Shown piece by piece: positions 1 to 9,029 of a stretch of 64,000 nt of DNA. The DNA is from an uncultured Oscillospiraceae bacterium. GTDB taxonomy: Bacteria > Bacillota > Clostridia > Oscillospirales > Oscillospiraceae. Each line of letters opens with the position of its first letter. Position 1 is the stretch's first letter. A program made the translations under genes and the position numbers. The notes beneath the pieces were generated by a model. The model was not told the origin of the DNA, made no database searches, and worked only from the letters and a program-made list of their open reading frames with translations. Where the stretch lies: contig CAKTIM010000005.1 of NCBI GenBank assembly GCA_934565795.1, forward strand, positions 62,001 to 126,000. The letters are read 5' to 3'.

Positions 1-318
1 CACAGCGTGGTGCAGATGATGGTGGATCGGGGGGAGCTGACCCCCGAAATGGCCAAGGTCTATCCGGGCAAGAATCTGATTACCCGTGCCGTGGGCACGG
101 AAATGACCGTACTGTGCGATATTTTCCGCCAGGAGCTTTCCAAGGGGGATTTCCTTTTGCTTTGCTCCGATGGCCTGAGCAATCTGTTGGACGACCAGGA
201 GATTCTCTTCGAGGTTGTCCACGGGGTCAACAAGGAGCGCTGCTGCAAGCGCCTGCTGGACATTGCCGTCTCCCGCGGCGCCCCGGATAATGTGACCAGC
301 GTGCTGGTGAGCCTGTAA
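1..318 (+). CDS. PP2C-family Ser/Thr protein phosphatase, C-terminal part
   Basis: This is the 3' end of a gene that begins before the window; only the last 105 codons are present. The visible part contains a serine- and aspartate-rich stretch (LLCSDGLSN) and a final GAPDNVTSV segment, which are the two late metal-binding motifs of PP2C phosphatases. By family knowledge this enzyme removes phosphate from proteins phosphorylated by the PASTA kinase encoded 29 bases downstream; the phosphatase-kinase-rsgA order is the usual arrangement in Gram-positive bacteria. The start and the first metal-binding motifs cannot be checked here. Confidence in the family is high because of both the motifs and the neighbour. 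Confidence 0.9.
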   Translation, partial: HSVVQMMVDRGELTPEMAKVYPGKNLITRAVGTEMTVLCDIFRQELSKGDFLLLCSDGLSNLLDDQEILFEVVHGVNKERCCKRLLDIAVSRGAPDNVTSVLVSL

Positions 319-347
319 CGCGGTTTGCGAAAGGAGCTTATTCTTAT

Positions 348-2681
348 ATGAATCAATATATTGGACAGCTGCTGGACGACCGCTATGAGCTGTTGGAGGT
401 CATCGGCACCGGCGGCATGGCCGTTGTATATAAGGCGCGTGACCACCGGCTGAACCGGCTGGTGGCCGTGAAGGTACTCAAGGACGAATTTTCCGGGGAC
501 GAGGAGTTCCGCCGCCGCTTCCGGGCGGAAGGCGAGGCCGTGGCCAAGTTCAGCCACCCCAACATCGTACAGGTGTTTGACGTCTCCGCTTCCGATAATA
601 TCTATTACATTGTGATGGAGCTGATCGACGGCATCTCCCTGAAGCAGTACATGGAGGCCAAGGGCATCCTCAACTGGAAGGAGACGCTGCATTTTGCCAC
701 CCAGATCGCCAAGGGCCTGGAGCACGCTCACAGCCGGGGCATCGTCCACCGGGACATCAAGCCCCACAATGTCATGGTGCTGAAAAACGGCTCCGTCAAG
801 GTGATGGACTTCGGCATCGCCCAGGTGATGAACAAGAGCAGCACCCTGACCAAGGAGGCCCTCGGCTCCGTGCACTACATCTCCCCGGAGCAGGCCAAGG
901 GCAGCTTCACCGACTGCCGCTCGGATATCTATTCTCTGGGCGTGGTGATGTTTGAAATGATGACCGGCCGCCCGCCCTACGACGGGGATTCCCCGGTGGC
1001 CGTGGCCATTCAGCACATCAACGGCGGCGCGCCCATGCCCAGCAGCCTGAACCCCAATATCCCCGCGGGCATGGAGCAGATTATTATGAAGGCCATGGCC
1101 CTGGAGCCGAAGGATCGCTATTCCAGCGCCACGGAGCTGCTGAACGATCTGGAGGAATTCCGCAAGAATCCCGCGCTGACCTTTGACTATCATGTGCCCG
1201 TGGGCGACGCCACCAAGAAGATCGCCCCCATTCTCTCCAAGCCCAAAACCACCGCCGAGCGCATTGCCCAGGCCAAGGGGGGCGTGAAGAGCGTGGAGTC
1301 TACCGGCTCTTTGTCCCGGCAGAGCACAGGCCGGGTATCCCAGCAGCCCACGGGCCGGGTGCCCAGCGCCCAGCCCATCGTCCCGCCTGTCCATACGGCG
1401 GGCCGCAGCCAGGACGCGCTGGCCCGCGCCAAAAAGCGCCGGGAGGCGGAGGCCAAGCGGGACGCCCAACGCAACCGCACGGCCACCATTGCCGTGGTGT
1501 CGTGCAGCGTGGTTGCCATTATCGCCATTGTGGTGTTCCTGGCGGCCATCTTCAATGGCTTCCTGCTGAACCAGGATAAGGATCGGGTGGAGGTGCCCTA
1601 CCTCACCGGCAGCATGTACACCGAGGATTTCGACAGCCGCTATCCCAATTTCACCATCCGCCTGCTGCCCCAGCAGTACGACGACTTCTACGTTGCCGGG
1701 CAGATTATGAAGCAGGAACCGGCGGGCGGCCTGACGGTGGCCAAGGGAACGGAGATATATCTGACCATCAGCATGGGCGCGGAGCCGAAGGTCAAGCTAA
1801 TGGAGGATCTGGTGGGCGTCACCCAGGATCGGGCGACCTCCTTCCTCATGGGCCAGGGCCTCAAGACCCTGGTGCGGGAGGAGCCGAGCGACGATTACCC
1901 CACCGGCTATGTGATCCGCACGGAGCCAGCAGCCGGGGAGGAGCTGAGCGACGGGCAGACCGTCCGCCTCTACATCAGCAGCGGCCCCGCCAAGGCCACC
2001 GCCAAGATGCCCAATGTGCTGAACTATGAAAAGGACATGGCCCTTCAGGTGCTGGAGCAGATCGGCTTTACCAACGTGTCCGTCACGCTGGTATCCAGCG
2101 ACAAGGTGCTCAAGGGCTACGTGGTCACCCAGTCCGAGGCTGCCGATACCATCCTGAATGTCACCACCCATATCACCCTGGAAATTTCCGACGGGCCGGA
2201 GATCGAGAGCGCCAAGATGCCGGATGTTCTGGGGCTGGATGTGGATACCGCTATCCAGGTGCTCAATTCCAAGGGCTTTGATAAGGTGGAGACCTATACC
2301 ACCGACAGCAGCCAGCCCGCAAATCAGGTGGTGCGCCAGTCCGAAGACCCGGAGACTGTGGTGGCGCTGAGCAAGAATATCGTGCTGGGTGTGTCCAATG
2401 GCTCCGGCTTTGATTCGGCCCCCACCACACCGCCCCAGAGCGGCGACGCCGCCCTCCAGACGGAAACGGTGACCTTTACCGTGCCGGTGCAGGAGGCGGC
2501 CTATAATCTGATCATCTGCCCCAAAGGGCGGGCGGATCAGCAGGTGGCCAGCGGCGTGGTTCAGCCGGGGGACTATAACTTCACCGTGACCCTCACCGGC
2601 TCCGGGGAGCAGGAATACGACCTGTTCGTCAACGGCGACTATTACCAGTCTATGAAAGTGACGTTTAAGAATGGCGGATAA
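348..2681 (+). CDS. prkC: PASTA-domain Ser/Thr protein kinase (PrkC/Stk1 type)
   Basis: A 777-residue membrane kinase. The cytoplasmic kinase domain fills roughly residues 10-270, with a glycine-rich loop (GTGGMAVVYKA), the ATP-binding lysine in VAVKVL, the catalytic HRDIKPHN loop and DFG. A basic proline/serine-rich linker follows, then one membrane segment near residues 380-405, then four extracellular PASTA repeats (about residues 410-690) and a C-terminal beta-rich tail. PASTA domains bind muropeptides, so the kinase is expected to couple cell-wall state to phosphorylation of division and wall-synthesis proteins. The ATG is preceded by AAGGAG at 331-336. It is co-transcribed with the phosphatase upstream, and its end overlaps rsgA. 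Confidence 0.96.
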   Translation: MNQYIGQLLDDRYELLEVIGTGGMAVVYKARDHRLNRLVAVKVLKDEFSGDEEFRRRFRAEGEAVAKFSHPNIVQVFDVSASDNIYYIVMELIDGISLKQYMEAKGILNWKETLHFATQIAKGLEHAHSRGIVHRDIKPHNVMVLKNGSVKVMDFGIAQVMNKSSTLTKEALGSVHYISPEQAKGSFTDCRSDIYSLGVVMFEMMTGRPPYDGDSPVAVAIQHINGGAPMPSSLNPNIPAGMEQIIMKAMALEPKDRYSSATELLNDLEEFRKNPALTFDYHVPVGDATKKIAPILSKPKTTAERIAQAKGGVKSVESTGSLSRQSTGRVSQQPTGRVPSAQPIVPPVHTAGRSQDALARAKKRREAEAKRDAQRNRTATIAVVSCSVVAIIAIVVFLAAIFNGFLLNQDKDRVEVPYLTGSMYTEDFDSRYPNFTIRLLPQQYDDFYVAGQIMKQEPAGGLTVAKGTEIYLTISMGAEPKVKLMEDLVGVTQDRATSFLMGQGLKTLVREEPSDDYPTGYVIRTEPAAGEELSDGQTVRLYISSGPAKATAKMPNVLNYEKDMALQVLEQIGFTNVSVTLVSSDKVLKGYVVTQSEAADTILNVTTHITLEISDGPEIESAKMPDVLGLDVDTAIQVLNSKGFDKVETYTTDSSQPANQVVRQSEDPETVVALSKNIVLGVSNGSGFDSAPTTPPQSGDAALQTETVTFTVPVQEAAYNLIICPKGRADQQVASGVVQPGDYNFTVTLTGSGEQEYDLFVNGDYYQSMKVTFKNGG

Positions 2682-3558
2682 ACAGACGGGGCGGATCGTC
2701 CGCTCCCTCAGCGGATTTTATGACGTTCAGCTGCCCGGCGGGGTCGTCTCCTGCCGGGGGCGGGGCGTCCTGCGCAGGCAGCACATCACCCCCCTCACCG
2801 GCGACCTGGTGGAGATTACCGTGGAGCGCGGCAAGGGCATGGTGGAGGCGGTGCTGCCCCGGCAAAACAGCTTCATCCGCCCGGCGGTGGCCAATGTGGA
2901 CGCGCTGGTGATCTTTGCCGCCAACGTCAACCCGGTAACGGAGCCGTTCCTCATCGACCGGGTGGCCGCCATTGCGGGCAATCAGAACGTGCAGAGTGTG
3001 CTGTGCGTCAACAAATGCGATCTTGACCCGGCGAAAAGGCTGCGGGAAATCTACGAGCGGGCGGGCTTTCAGGTATTTGCCGTCAGCGCCGTCACCGGCG
3101 AGGGGCTGGAGCCGCTGCGCGCCTTTCTGCGCGGGAAGCTCACCGCCTTCACCGGCAACACCGGCGTGGGCAAATCCAGCATTCTCAACGCCCTGTGCCC
3201 CGCGCTGGCTCTGCCCACCGGCGAGGTATCCGAAAAGCTGGGCCGGGGGCGACACACCACCCGGCATGTGGAGCTGTACGCTCTGGATGAAAGCACCTAT
3301 GTGATGGACACACCGGGCTTTGCCTCCTTCGACACCGACCAGATGGACGTGATCCTGAAGGAAAATCTGCAATACGCCTTCCCGGATTTCGCCCCCTACA
3401 TCGGCCGCTGCCAGTTCGCCGACTGCTCCCACCGCCAGGAACCGGGCTGCGCCATCCGCGCCGCAGTGGAAAATGGCCGCCTGGAGCCAACCCGGTATGA
3501 CAGCTATTGCAGGCTCTACGAAAAATCCGCCCAGATCAAGGAATGGGAACTGAAATAA
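2671..3558 (+). CDS. rsgA: Ribosome small subunit-dependent GTPase A
   Basis: A 295-residue circularly permuted GTPase that assists late 30S ribosomal subunit maturation. The order of motifs shows the permutation: an N-terminal OB-fold (about 1-70), then the G4 motif NKCDLD, then the P-loop GNTGVGKSS, then DTPG (G3), and a C-terminal zinc knuckle with the C-x-C-H-C pattern in CQFADCSHRQEPGC. The ATG lies inside the last codons of prkC, an 11-base overlap, so the two are translationally coupled. The next genes usually found here (rpe, a thiamine pyrophosphokinase) are missing; a terminator follows directly. Confidence 0.95.
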   Translation: MADKQTGRIVRSLSGFYDVQLPGGVVSCRGRGVLRRQHITPLTGDLVEITVERGKGMVEAVLPRQNSFIRPAVANVDALVIFAANVNPVTEPFLIDRVAAIAGNQNVQSVLCVNKCDLDPAKRLREIYERAGFQVFAVSAVTGEGLEPLRAFLRGKLTAFTGNTGVGKSSILNALCPALALPTGEVSEKLGRGRHTTRHVELYALDESTYVMDTPGFASFDTDQMDVILKENLQYAFPDFAPYIGRCQFADCSHRQEPGCAIRAAVENGRLEPTRYDSYCRLYEKSAQIKEWELK

Positions 3559-3567
3559 GAGATAACT

Positions 3568-3611
3568 GCCTGGAGCATCCTCTTTGCGGAGGGTACCCCA
3601 GGCGTTTTTTT
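3568..3611 (+). terminator. Rho-independent terminator after rsgA
   Basis: GCCTGG at 3568-3573 pairs with CCAGGC at 3598-3603, with an inner CCTC/GAGG stem, followed by a run of seven T. It ends the phosphatase-kinase-rsgA operon. Confidence 0.85.
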
Positions 3612-3717
3612 GCAGTTTGCGGCGGAATTTTCTGGGTATATCCCCCAGAATTGGGGGAATTCTATTCCCGGAACGGAGTGCGCGCAGCGGATAGGGTGAT
3701 TGCAAGCACCAAAGGAA

Positions 3718-3746
3718 TTGACATCCCCAAATATTTCCATTATAAT
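3718..3746 (+). promoter_or_regulatory. Sigma-A type promoter of the phosphodiester glycosidase operon
   Basis: TTGACA (3718-3723) and TATAAT (3741-3746) are both perfect consensus hexamers with a 17-base spacer. The predicted transcript starts near 3753, about 33 bases before the first ATG at 3786. This shows that the following genes form a unit separate from rsgA. Confidence 0.9.
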
Positions 3747-3785
3747 ATACAGACGTTTGATAAATGGAACGATCAGGGTGATAGA

Positions 3786-4418
3786 ATGACAAATAATAAA
3801 CGGGTTTCATGGATATTCGGCACGCTGGGCGCGGTGCTGGCGGTAGTGGTATTGGTGATCTGCCTGACGCAGCGCAACGCGGAGCCGGTGCTGCTGCGCT
3901 ACCCCCAGGAGGCGGAGAACTGCGTGTCCCAGATGATGAAGAATCTGTGCGCGGACAACTTCCGGCAGGCCTCCCGCTATATTTACGGTGAGCCGGAGTT
4001 GGGTGCGGAGCTGCCCGCCGGGGAGGGAGCGGCGCAGCTGTGGGATTCCTTTACATCCAGCCTGCGCTATGAGCCAAAGGGGAAATGCTACGCCACCGCC
4101 ACGGGCCTTGCCCAGGACGTGACCGTCAGCAGCCTGGATATGAGCGCGGTGCTGCAGGACATGGAGCAGATTGCGCCGCAGCTTCTGGAGCAGCGGGTTG
4201 CCCAGGCGAAGAACATGGATGAAATCTACGACGCAGACCATGAATATCTGGAGGAATTCCTCCAGGATGTGATGCAGGAGGCTGCCGCTGCCGCGCTGGA
4301 GAACGCGGAAACCGTGCAGCGTCCCCTGACGGTAAATCTGCTGTATGACCGGCGCCAATGGTGGGTACTGCCGGATCGTGCACTGCTGAGCGCCATTTCC
4401 GGCGGAATTTTGAAATAA
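3786..4418 (+). CDS. Unknown membrane-anchored protein, first gene of the glycosidase operon
   Basis: A 210-residue protein that I do not recognise. Residues 8-27 form one hydrophobic segment after a short basic N-terminus, so it is probably an extracytoplasmic protein held by an uncleaved anchor. The rest is soluble, acidic and alanine/glutamine-rich, ending in a segment with a tryptophan pair (QWWVLPD) that resembles the end of small extracytoplasmic ligand-binding folds; that likeness is only an impression. The ATG at 3786 is chosen because upstream in-frame starts lie before or inside the promoter at 3718-3746. It is 11 bases from the next gene and shares its promoter. Confidence 0.75.
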   Translation: MTNNKRVSWIFGTLGAVLAVVVLVICLTQRNAEPVLLRYPQEAENCVSQMMKNLCADNFRQASRYIYGEPELGAELPAGEGAAQLWDSFTSSLRYEPKGKCYATATGLAQDVTVSSLDMSAVLQDMEQIAPQLLEQRVAQAKNMDEIYDADHEYLEEFLQDVMQEAAAAALENAETVQRPLTVNLLYDRRQWWVLPDRALLSAISGGILK

Positions 4419-4429
4419 GAAGGAATCAG

Positions 4430-5569
4430 ATGACGGATCGTGGCTTCCAAGCCGGGGAAAACCGGGAAAGGCACATAGACTGGATCTTCGCGTTGGCCGC
4501 TCTGGCGCTGACGGCCTGCCTGCTGCTGGGGGCGGCCCGTTGGCTGGGGACGCCTGCGTCCAGACCCAAAACCCAGGGCAATCCCGGCGAGCAAATTCGG
4601 CAATGCCTGGAAAATCAGCTCTTGGGTGCATTGGATGGACTGACGAAGCTGGAGCGGGTTTATTGGATCGACCGGGCCGCTCTGGCGGCGCCTGAACCTG
4701 ACCCGGCGTGCTTTGGCCAGGCGGAGCAGGCCTCCGAGCTGGAATCCCTGAGCCGGAGGGCGGAGAAGCTGCTGGACGGGCAGCCATTGTTCTTTGACGC
4801 CGATGTGACCCCGCTGGCCGGGACGCCCATTCGGTACTATCTGGACGACACCATTCTTGCGATTACCTGGAAGCAGGCGATGGATGGCGGCGTATACACG
4901 TTCTCCGAGGTGAAGATCGCCCATCCGTCCCAGTTCCGCCGGTTTCTGGCCGGTGGCGAATTCGGCTCTGAAAAGCTGTTCGTCACCACGGAGATGGCGA
5001 AGAGTGTAAACGCGGTGGTTGCCTCCAGCGGAGATTTTTACAATTACCGCCAGGCGGGCACGCTGGTATATAACAGTCAGGTTCGCCGGGTGGATAACGG
5101 CCTGGTGGACACCTGTTATGTAAACAAGGACGGCGACCTGCTGTTTTCCAGCCGGGAGGACGACCGGGATCAGCAGGCCTTTCAGACCTATGTGGACGAG
5201 CAGAGCATCCTGTTCAGTCTGGCCTTCGGCCCGGTGCTGATACGCGACGGCGAGGTGGTCACCCCGGAGCGCTATGCGGTGGGGGAGATCAACGATCATT
5301 ATCCCCGCTCCGCCCTGTGTCAGCTGGGAAAGCTCCACTATCTTCTGGCAGTGGTAAACGGCGAGGGGGATTATCTGCAAACCCCCACCCTGCGCCGCTT
5401 CGGCGAGAATCTGCAAAAGCGAGGAGTCAAAACGGCCTATACCCTGGACGGGGGCCAGACGGCGGTGATCGCAATGGACGGCGAGCTGATCAACTCCGTG
5501 CTGTTTGGCTACCAGCGAAAAATCAGCGATATTATCTATTTTGCAACGGCCATTCCGTGCAAATCCTAG
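4430..5569 (+). CDS. Phosphodiester glycosidase family protein (NAGPA-like), copy 1
   Basis: A 379-residue protein with an N-terminal membrane anchor (about residues 19-40) and a C-terminal NAGPA-like domain (about 170-379). The family signature is visible in VNAVVASSGDFYN, in the late LDGGQTA motif and in SDIIYFATA at the end. Family members cleave GlcNAc-1-phosphodiester bonds; the natural substrate in bacteria is mostly unknown, with wall polysaccharides or glycosylated phospholipids as possibilities. The ATG at 4430 is preceded by AAGGAATC. The gene immediately downstream encodes a paralogue of the same length, so this is a tandem duplication. Confidence 0.88.
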   Translation: MTDRGFQAGENRERHIDWIFALAALALTACLLLGAARWLGTPASRPKTQGNPGEQIRQCLENQLLGALDGLTKLERVYWIDRAALAAPEPDPACFGQAEQASELESLSRRAEKLLDGQPLFFDADVTPLAGTPIRYYLDDTILAITWKQAMDGGVYTFSEVKIAHPSQFRRFLAGGEFGSEKLFVTTEMAKSVNAVVASSGDFYNYRQAGTLVYNSQVRRVDNGLVDTCYVNKDGDLLFSSREDDRDQQAFQTYVDEQSILFSLAFGPVLIRDGEVVTPERYAVGEINDHYPRSALCQLGKLHYLLAVVNGEGDYLQTPTLRRFGENLQKRGVKTAYTLDGGQTAVIAMDGELINSVLFGYQRKISDIIYFATAIPCKS

Positions 5570-5580
5570 GAGGCAAACAT

Positions 5581-6720
5581 ATGACATACACAAAAGCCAG
5601 GGGCGGGAGCCGCATTCTGATTGGGCTGGCGGCCGGTGTTCTGACGTTGGCAATCCTACTGTTCATGCTGCCCCAGCTGGGGGCAGGGGCCAGGGATGTT
5701 ACGGTAAAAATATCGGTGCCCAATATTCAGCAGGAGCTGGAGGCGACGCTTGCAGCGCAGAAGGCAGCGCTGCCCAGAGCCAACTATCAGGAGGCGGGGG
5801 CACCCACCGTCCCAGTGAAAAAGCTGAACGACCAGGATCTGATTGCCCCCGTACCAAAGGCAGAGGGCTATGGCCAGGTGGATTCTATTGAGGCGCTGAG
5901 CTGGTTTGAAGAGGCGGCGGCCCCGCTGCTTGGGGAGCAGAAGCTCTATTTTGGCCCGGAGCGGGAGCAGCTGCCCGGCTCCACAGTGAATTATTACCTG
6001 GATGATTCCATTGCCACGGTCACCTGGAAGGAACCCTATGGCAATACGGTGATGACCTTTGCCGAGGTGGTGATCGCCGATGGCTCTCAGTTCCGCCGCT
6101 TCCTGGCGGACGGGCGCTACGGTGCGGAGACCCAGTATACCACCACGGAGATGGCCAAAACCGTCAACGCGGTGCTGGCATCCTCTGGGGATTTTTACAA
6201 GTTCCACTACAACGGTGTAGTGGTATATGAAAATACCGTCCACAATGTATACGGCAACAAGGCGGATACCTGCTACATTGACAATGAGGGAAACCTGATT
6301 TTCACATCTCAGGATGTGAAGATGACAGAGGAAGAGGCCCAGCAGTTTGTTGATGAACATAACATTCGCTTCAGTGTGGTGTTCGGCCCCATTCTGGTGA
6401 ACGATGGGGAGCGCTGCGAGCCGCAGAATTATGACCTGGGTGAGGTGAACTCGTACAGCCCGCGGGCAGCTCTGTGCCAGATGGGCAGGCTCCATTATCT
6501 TATTGTTACCGCGAACCCGGAGGAGAGCCATCCCGGCACTATCAATATCCATCAGTTTGCAGAGCGCATCGCTGAAACCGGCTGTACAAAGGCCTATACG
6601 CTGGACGGCGGCCAGACCGCAGCCATTGCGCTGGATGGCAAGCTGGTGAACCAGGTGCTTTACGGTCAGCAGCGGCCCATCAGTGATATTATCTATTTCG
6701 CCACATCCATGGGAGGCTGA
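5581..6720 (+). CDS. Phosphodiester glycosidase family protein (NAGPA-like), copy 2
   Basis: A 379-residue paralogue of the preceding protein, with the same plan: one membrane segment at about residues 12-32, a linker, and a NAGPA-like domain with VNAVLASSGDFYK, LDGGQTA and a closing SDIIYFATS. The ATG at 5581 follows a strong AGGAGG. The copies share long identical stretches in the catalytic half but differ clearly in the linker, so the duplication is old and both copies are kept. It lies 11 bases after copy 1 and 4 bases before the Lgt-like gene. Substrate unknown. Confidence 0.88.
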   Translation: MTYTKARGGSRILIGLAAGVLTLAILLFMLPQLGAGARDVTVKISVPNIQQELEATLAAQKAALPRANYQEAGAPTVPVKKLNDQDLIAPVPKAEGYGQVDSIEALSWFEEAAAPLLGEQKLYFGPEREQLPGSTVNYYLDDSIATVTWKEPYGNTVMTFAEVVIADGSQFRRFLADGRYGAETQYTTTEMAKTVNAVLASSGDFYKFHYNGVVVYENTVHNVYGNKADTCYIDNEGNLIFTSQDVKMTEEEAQQFVDEHNIRFSVVFGPILVNDGERCEPQNYDLGEVNSYSPRAALCQMGRLHYLIVTANPEESHPGTINIHQFAERIAETGCTKAYTLDGGQTAAIALDGKLVNQVLYGQQRPISDIIYFATSMGG

Positions 6721-6724
6721 TTGC

Positions 6725-7684
6725 ATGGAGCGAATTGCGTTTATCATCGGAAGCACCAATTTCTATTGGAATTCCATCGTGCTCACCCTGGCGGCGGGGG
6801 TGGCGATATGTGTGTTTCTGGCCTTTTATCTGCCCGAGGGAGAGGTAAGCGCCGCAGCCGTGGCGGTGCCGGGGGCGCTGGTGCTGTCGCTGTTTTTTGG
6901 GCGGCTGCTGCACTGGTACTTCCGCCCGGACAGCTATGCGGGCTTTTGGAGCGCTATCACCGACTATACCTCCGGCGGCTATGCCCTGATGGGCTGCTTT
7001 GCTGCCTGCGCCGTGATGGCGGGGGTGGTAAGGCTGCTGGGGCTGGAGGGGTCGGCGCTGGCCATGCTGGATGATATGAGCCTGGGCGGCTGCGCCGGAA
7101 TCGCCGTGGGACGGCTGGCCTGCTTTTTCAGCGCCGCCGACCGGGGGCAGCTGATGCAGTCCATTACCTCGCTGCCCCTGGCCTACCCGGTGAGCAATGT
7201 GGTCACCGGCGCGCCGGAATACCGGCTGGCGACCTTTGTGCTCCAGTCGACGGCGACGGCGCTGGTGTTTGCGGCACTGGTGCTGTTTTCCCGGTCTGCC
7301 CGCCGCCGCAGGGGAGACCTGACGCTGCTGTTCCTGCTGCTGTACGGCCTGACCCAGGCGGTGCTGGACAGCACCCGGTATGACTCGCTGTATCTGCGCA
7401 GCAACGGCTTTGTCAGCGTGGTGCAGGTGCTCAGCGCCGCTGCGCTGGTGGGCGTCAGCGCTCTGTTCTCCGCCCGGATGATCCGATGCAGGGGAATGCG
7501 GTGGTGGTATGTTCCCCTGTGGCTGGGCATGCTCGCGCTGCTGGGTGGGGCGGGCTATATGGAGTATTTCGTCCAGCGCCACGGCGACCGGGCGCTGTTC
7601 AGCTATACCAATATGACCATTTTCCTGAGCGCTTTCACCGGCCTGTCCCTGATGACCTATGGCGCTGCCGTAAAATCCACTTGA
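6725..7684 (+). CDS. Divergent Lgt-like (prolipoprotein diacylglyceryl transferase fold) membrane protein
   Basis: A 319-residue protein with about seven or eight membrane segments. The Lgt plan can be followed: FFGRLLHWYF near 57-66, GGY-ALMG near 84-90, a GR-LACFF block at 129-135 with G141, YPVSN near 154, and a late YGLTQAVLDSTRYDSL block. True Lgt transfers diacylglycerol to the lipobox cysteine of prelipoproteins. Several positions reported as important in E. coli Lgt differ: the H103 position is Met89, N146 is Cys133, E151 is Ala138, R239 is Gln and E243 is Asp; only R143 (Arg130) and G154 (Gly141) remain. It may have another lipid-related role. The start follows GGGAGG by 8 bases. Confidence 0.75.
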   Translation: MERIAFIIGSTNFYWNSIVLTLAAGVAICVFLAFYLPEGEVSAAAVAVPGALVLSLFFGRLLHWYFRPDSYAGFWSAITDYTSGGYALMGCFAACAVMAGVVRLLGLEGSALAMLDDMSLGGCAGIAVGRLACFFSAADRGQLMQSITSLPLAYPVSNVVTGAPEYRLATFVLQSTATALVFAALVLFSRSARRRRGDLTLLFLLLYGLTQAVLDSTRYDSLYLRSNGFVSVVQVLSAAALVGVSALFSARMIRCRGMRWWYVPLWLGMLALLGGAGYMEYFVQRHGDRALFSYTNMTIFLSAFTGLSLMTYGAAVKST

Positions 7685-7709
7685 AAAACAGCGCCGCATC
7701 GGGTATGAT
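7681..7709 (+). promoter_or_regulatory. Promoter of the aspartate kinase gene
   Basis: TTGAAA (7681-7686), 17-base spacer, TATGAT (7704-7709). It overlaps the stop codon of the Lgt-like gene, so aspartate kinase can be transcribed on its own. Confidence 0.7.
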
Positions 7710-7740
7710 GTGTGCAAATGCATTGTTGGGAGATGCGGCC

Positions 7741-9024
7741 ATGATTGTTGCAAAATTCGGCGGAACGTCCCTGGCCTCGGCAGAGCGGTTCCGGCACGTG
7801 GCGGAAATCATTCGTGCGGATGAAAATCGGCGCTATGTGGTGGTGTCCGCGCCGGGTAAGCGCTGTGACGGGGATATCAAGGTGACCGACCTGCTGTATC
7901 GCTTTCAGGAGAGCGGCTGTGAAGCCGACCTGGAGCCGATCCGGCGGCGCTTTCTGAAAATTGAGGAGCAGCTGGGGCTTCCTCTGGATCTGTCACAGGA
8001 TTTTGAGGAAATGGCCCGGCCCCATCCCAATGCCGATTATCTGGTCTCCCGGGGGGAATATCTCTCCGCCCGGATCATGGCGGCCTACCTGGGCTGGACA
8101 TTTGTGGACGCGAGGGACTGCGTGTTCTTTGATGATGCCGGGCAACTGGATCTTCTGAAAACCCAGCATGCCCTGTTCCAGCGGCTGCGCAGCCTGCCCC
8201 ATGCGGTGCTCCCCGGCTTTTACGGCGTAATGCCCGATGGGGAAATCCACACCTTTAGCCGGGGCGGCAGCGATATTTCCGGGGCGCTGGTGGCCAGCGC
8301 CATGGATGCCCAGGTCTACGAAAACTGGACGGACGTGGACGGCATGCTGGTCACCGACCCGCACATCGTCCCCCAGGCCGCTCCGCTTCACGCCATCACC
8401 TACCGGGAGCTGCGGGAGCTGGCCTACCGCGGGGCCACGGTGCTGCATGAGGATTCCGTTCTCCCCGTGCGCCGCAGCGGCATTCCCATCCATATCTGCA
8501 ATACCTTCCATCCCCAGGCCCCCGGCTCCTGGATCGTGGCCGAGGCGCGGGAGGCCGCGCCGCCCGTCACCGGCATTGCCGGACGGCAGCACTACTCCAC
8601 CATCCAGATCGAGCGGGAGAACACCAACAGCATGGTCGGCTACGTCCGGCGTATCCTCTCCTGCCTGGAGGATTTCGGCATTCCCTTTGAGCACCTGGCC
8701 ACCGGCCTGGGCAGCGTCTGCCTGGTGGTGCCCACCGCCGCGCTGGAGGGCCACCGGGAGGCGCTGCGCGACCGGGTCACCCGTGCCATCCACCCGGACA
8801 GCCTGGTGATCGAGGACGGCCTTGCCATGATCGCCGTGGTGGGCCGGGGCATGGCCGGCCGCCCGGATATCCGTGCCCGGCTCTTCACCGCCCTGGGCGC
8901 GGCCCGGATCAGCATCCGCGTCATTGACCAGGGCTCCACGGAGATGAACGTCGTCGTGGGCGTCAACGAGCCGGACTACGCCCCGGCCATCCGGGCGATA
9001 CATAGAGAATTTTTTGAAGAATAA
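7741..9024 (+). CDS. Aspartate kinase
   Basis: A 427-residue monofunctional aspartokinase that phosphorylates L-aspartate, the first step towards lysine/diaminopimelate, methionine and threonine. The N-terminal amino-acid kinase domain opens with the typical VAKFGGTSLAS; FSRGGSDISGA marks the substrate region and YENWTDVDG the later kinase core. Two ACT-type regulatory segments fill about residues 300-427, so feedback control by end-product amino acids is likely. The ATG at 7741 is chosen because the protein then begins at the conserved first strand, with GGGAG upstream; longer in-frame versions run back into the previous gene. It stands alone between a promoter and a terminator. Confidence 0.94.
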   Translation: MIVAKFGGTSLASAERFRHVAEIIRADENRRYVVVSAPGKRCDGDIKVTDLLYRFQESGCEADLEPIRRRFLKIEEQLGLPLDLSQDFEEMARPHPNADYLVSRGEYLSARIMAAYLGWTFVDARDCVFFDDAGQLDLLKTQHALFQRLRSLPHAVLPGFYGVMPDGEIHTFSRGGSDISGALVASAMDAQVYENWTDVDGMLVTDPHIVPQAAPLHAITYRELRELAYRGATVLHEDSVLPVRRSGIPIHICNTFHPQAPGSWIVAEAREAAPPVTGIAGRQHYSTIQIERENTNSMVGYVRRILSCLEDFGIPFEHLATGLGSVCLVVPTAALEGHREALRDRVTRAIHPDSLVIEDGLAMIAVVGRGMAGRPDIRARLFTALGAARISIRVIDQGSTEMNVVVGVNEPDYAPAIRAIHREFFEE

Positions 9025-9029
9025 AAGCA

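Noticed and set aside
3507..3785. N-terminal extension of the unknown protein at 3786 back to 3507
   Set aside because: It would overlap rsgA, the terminator at 3568-3611 and the consensus promoter at 3718-3746.
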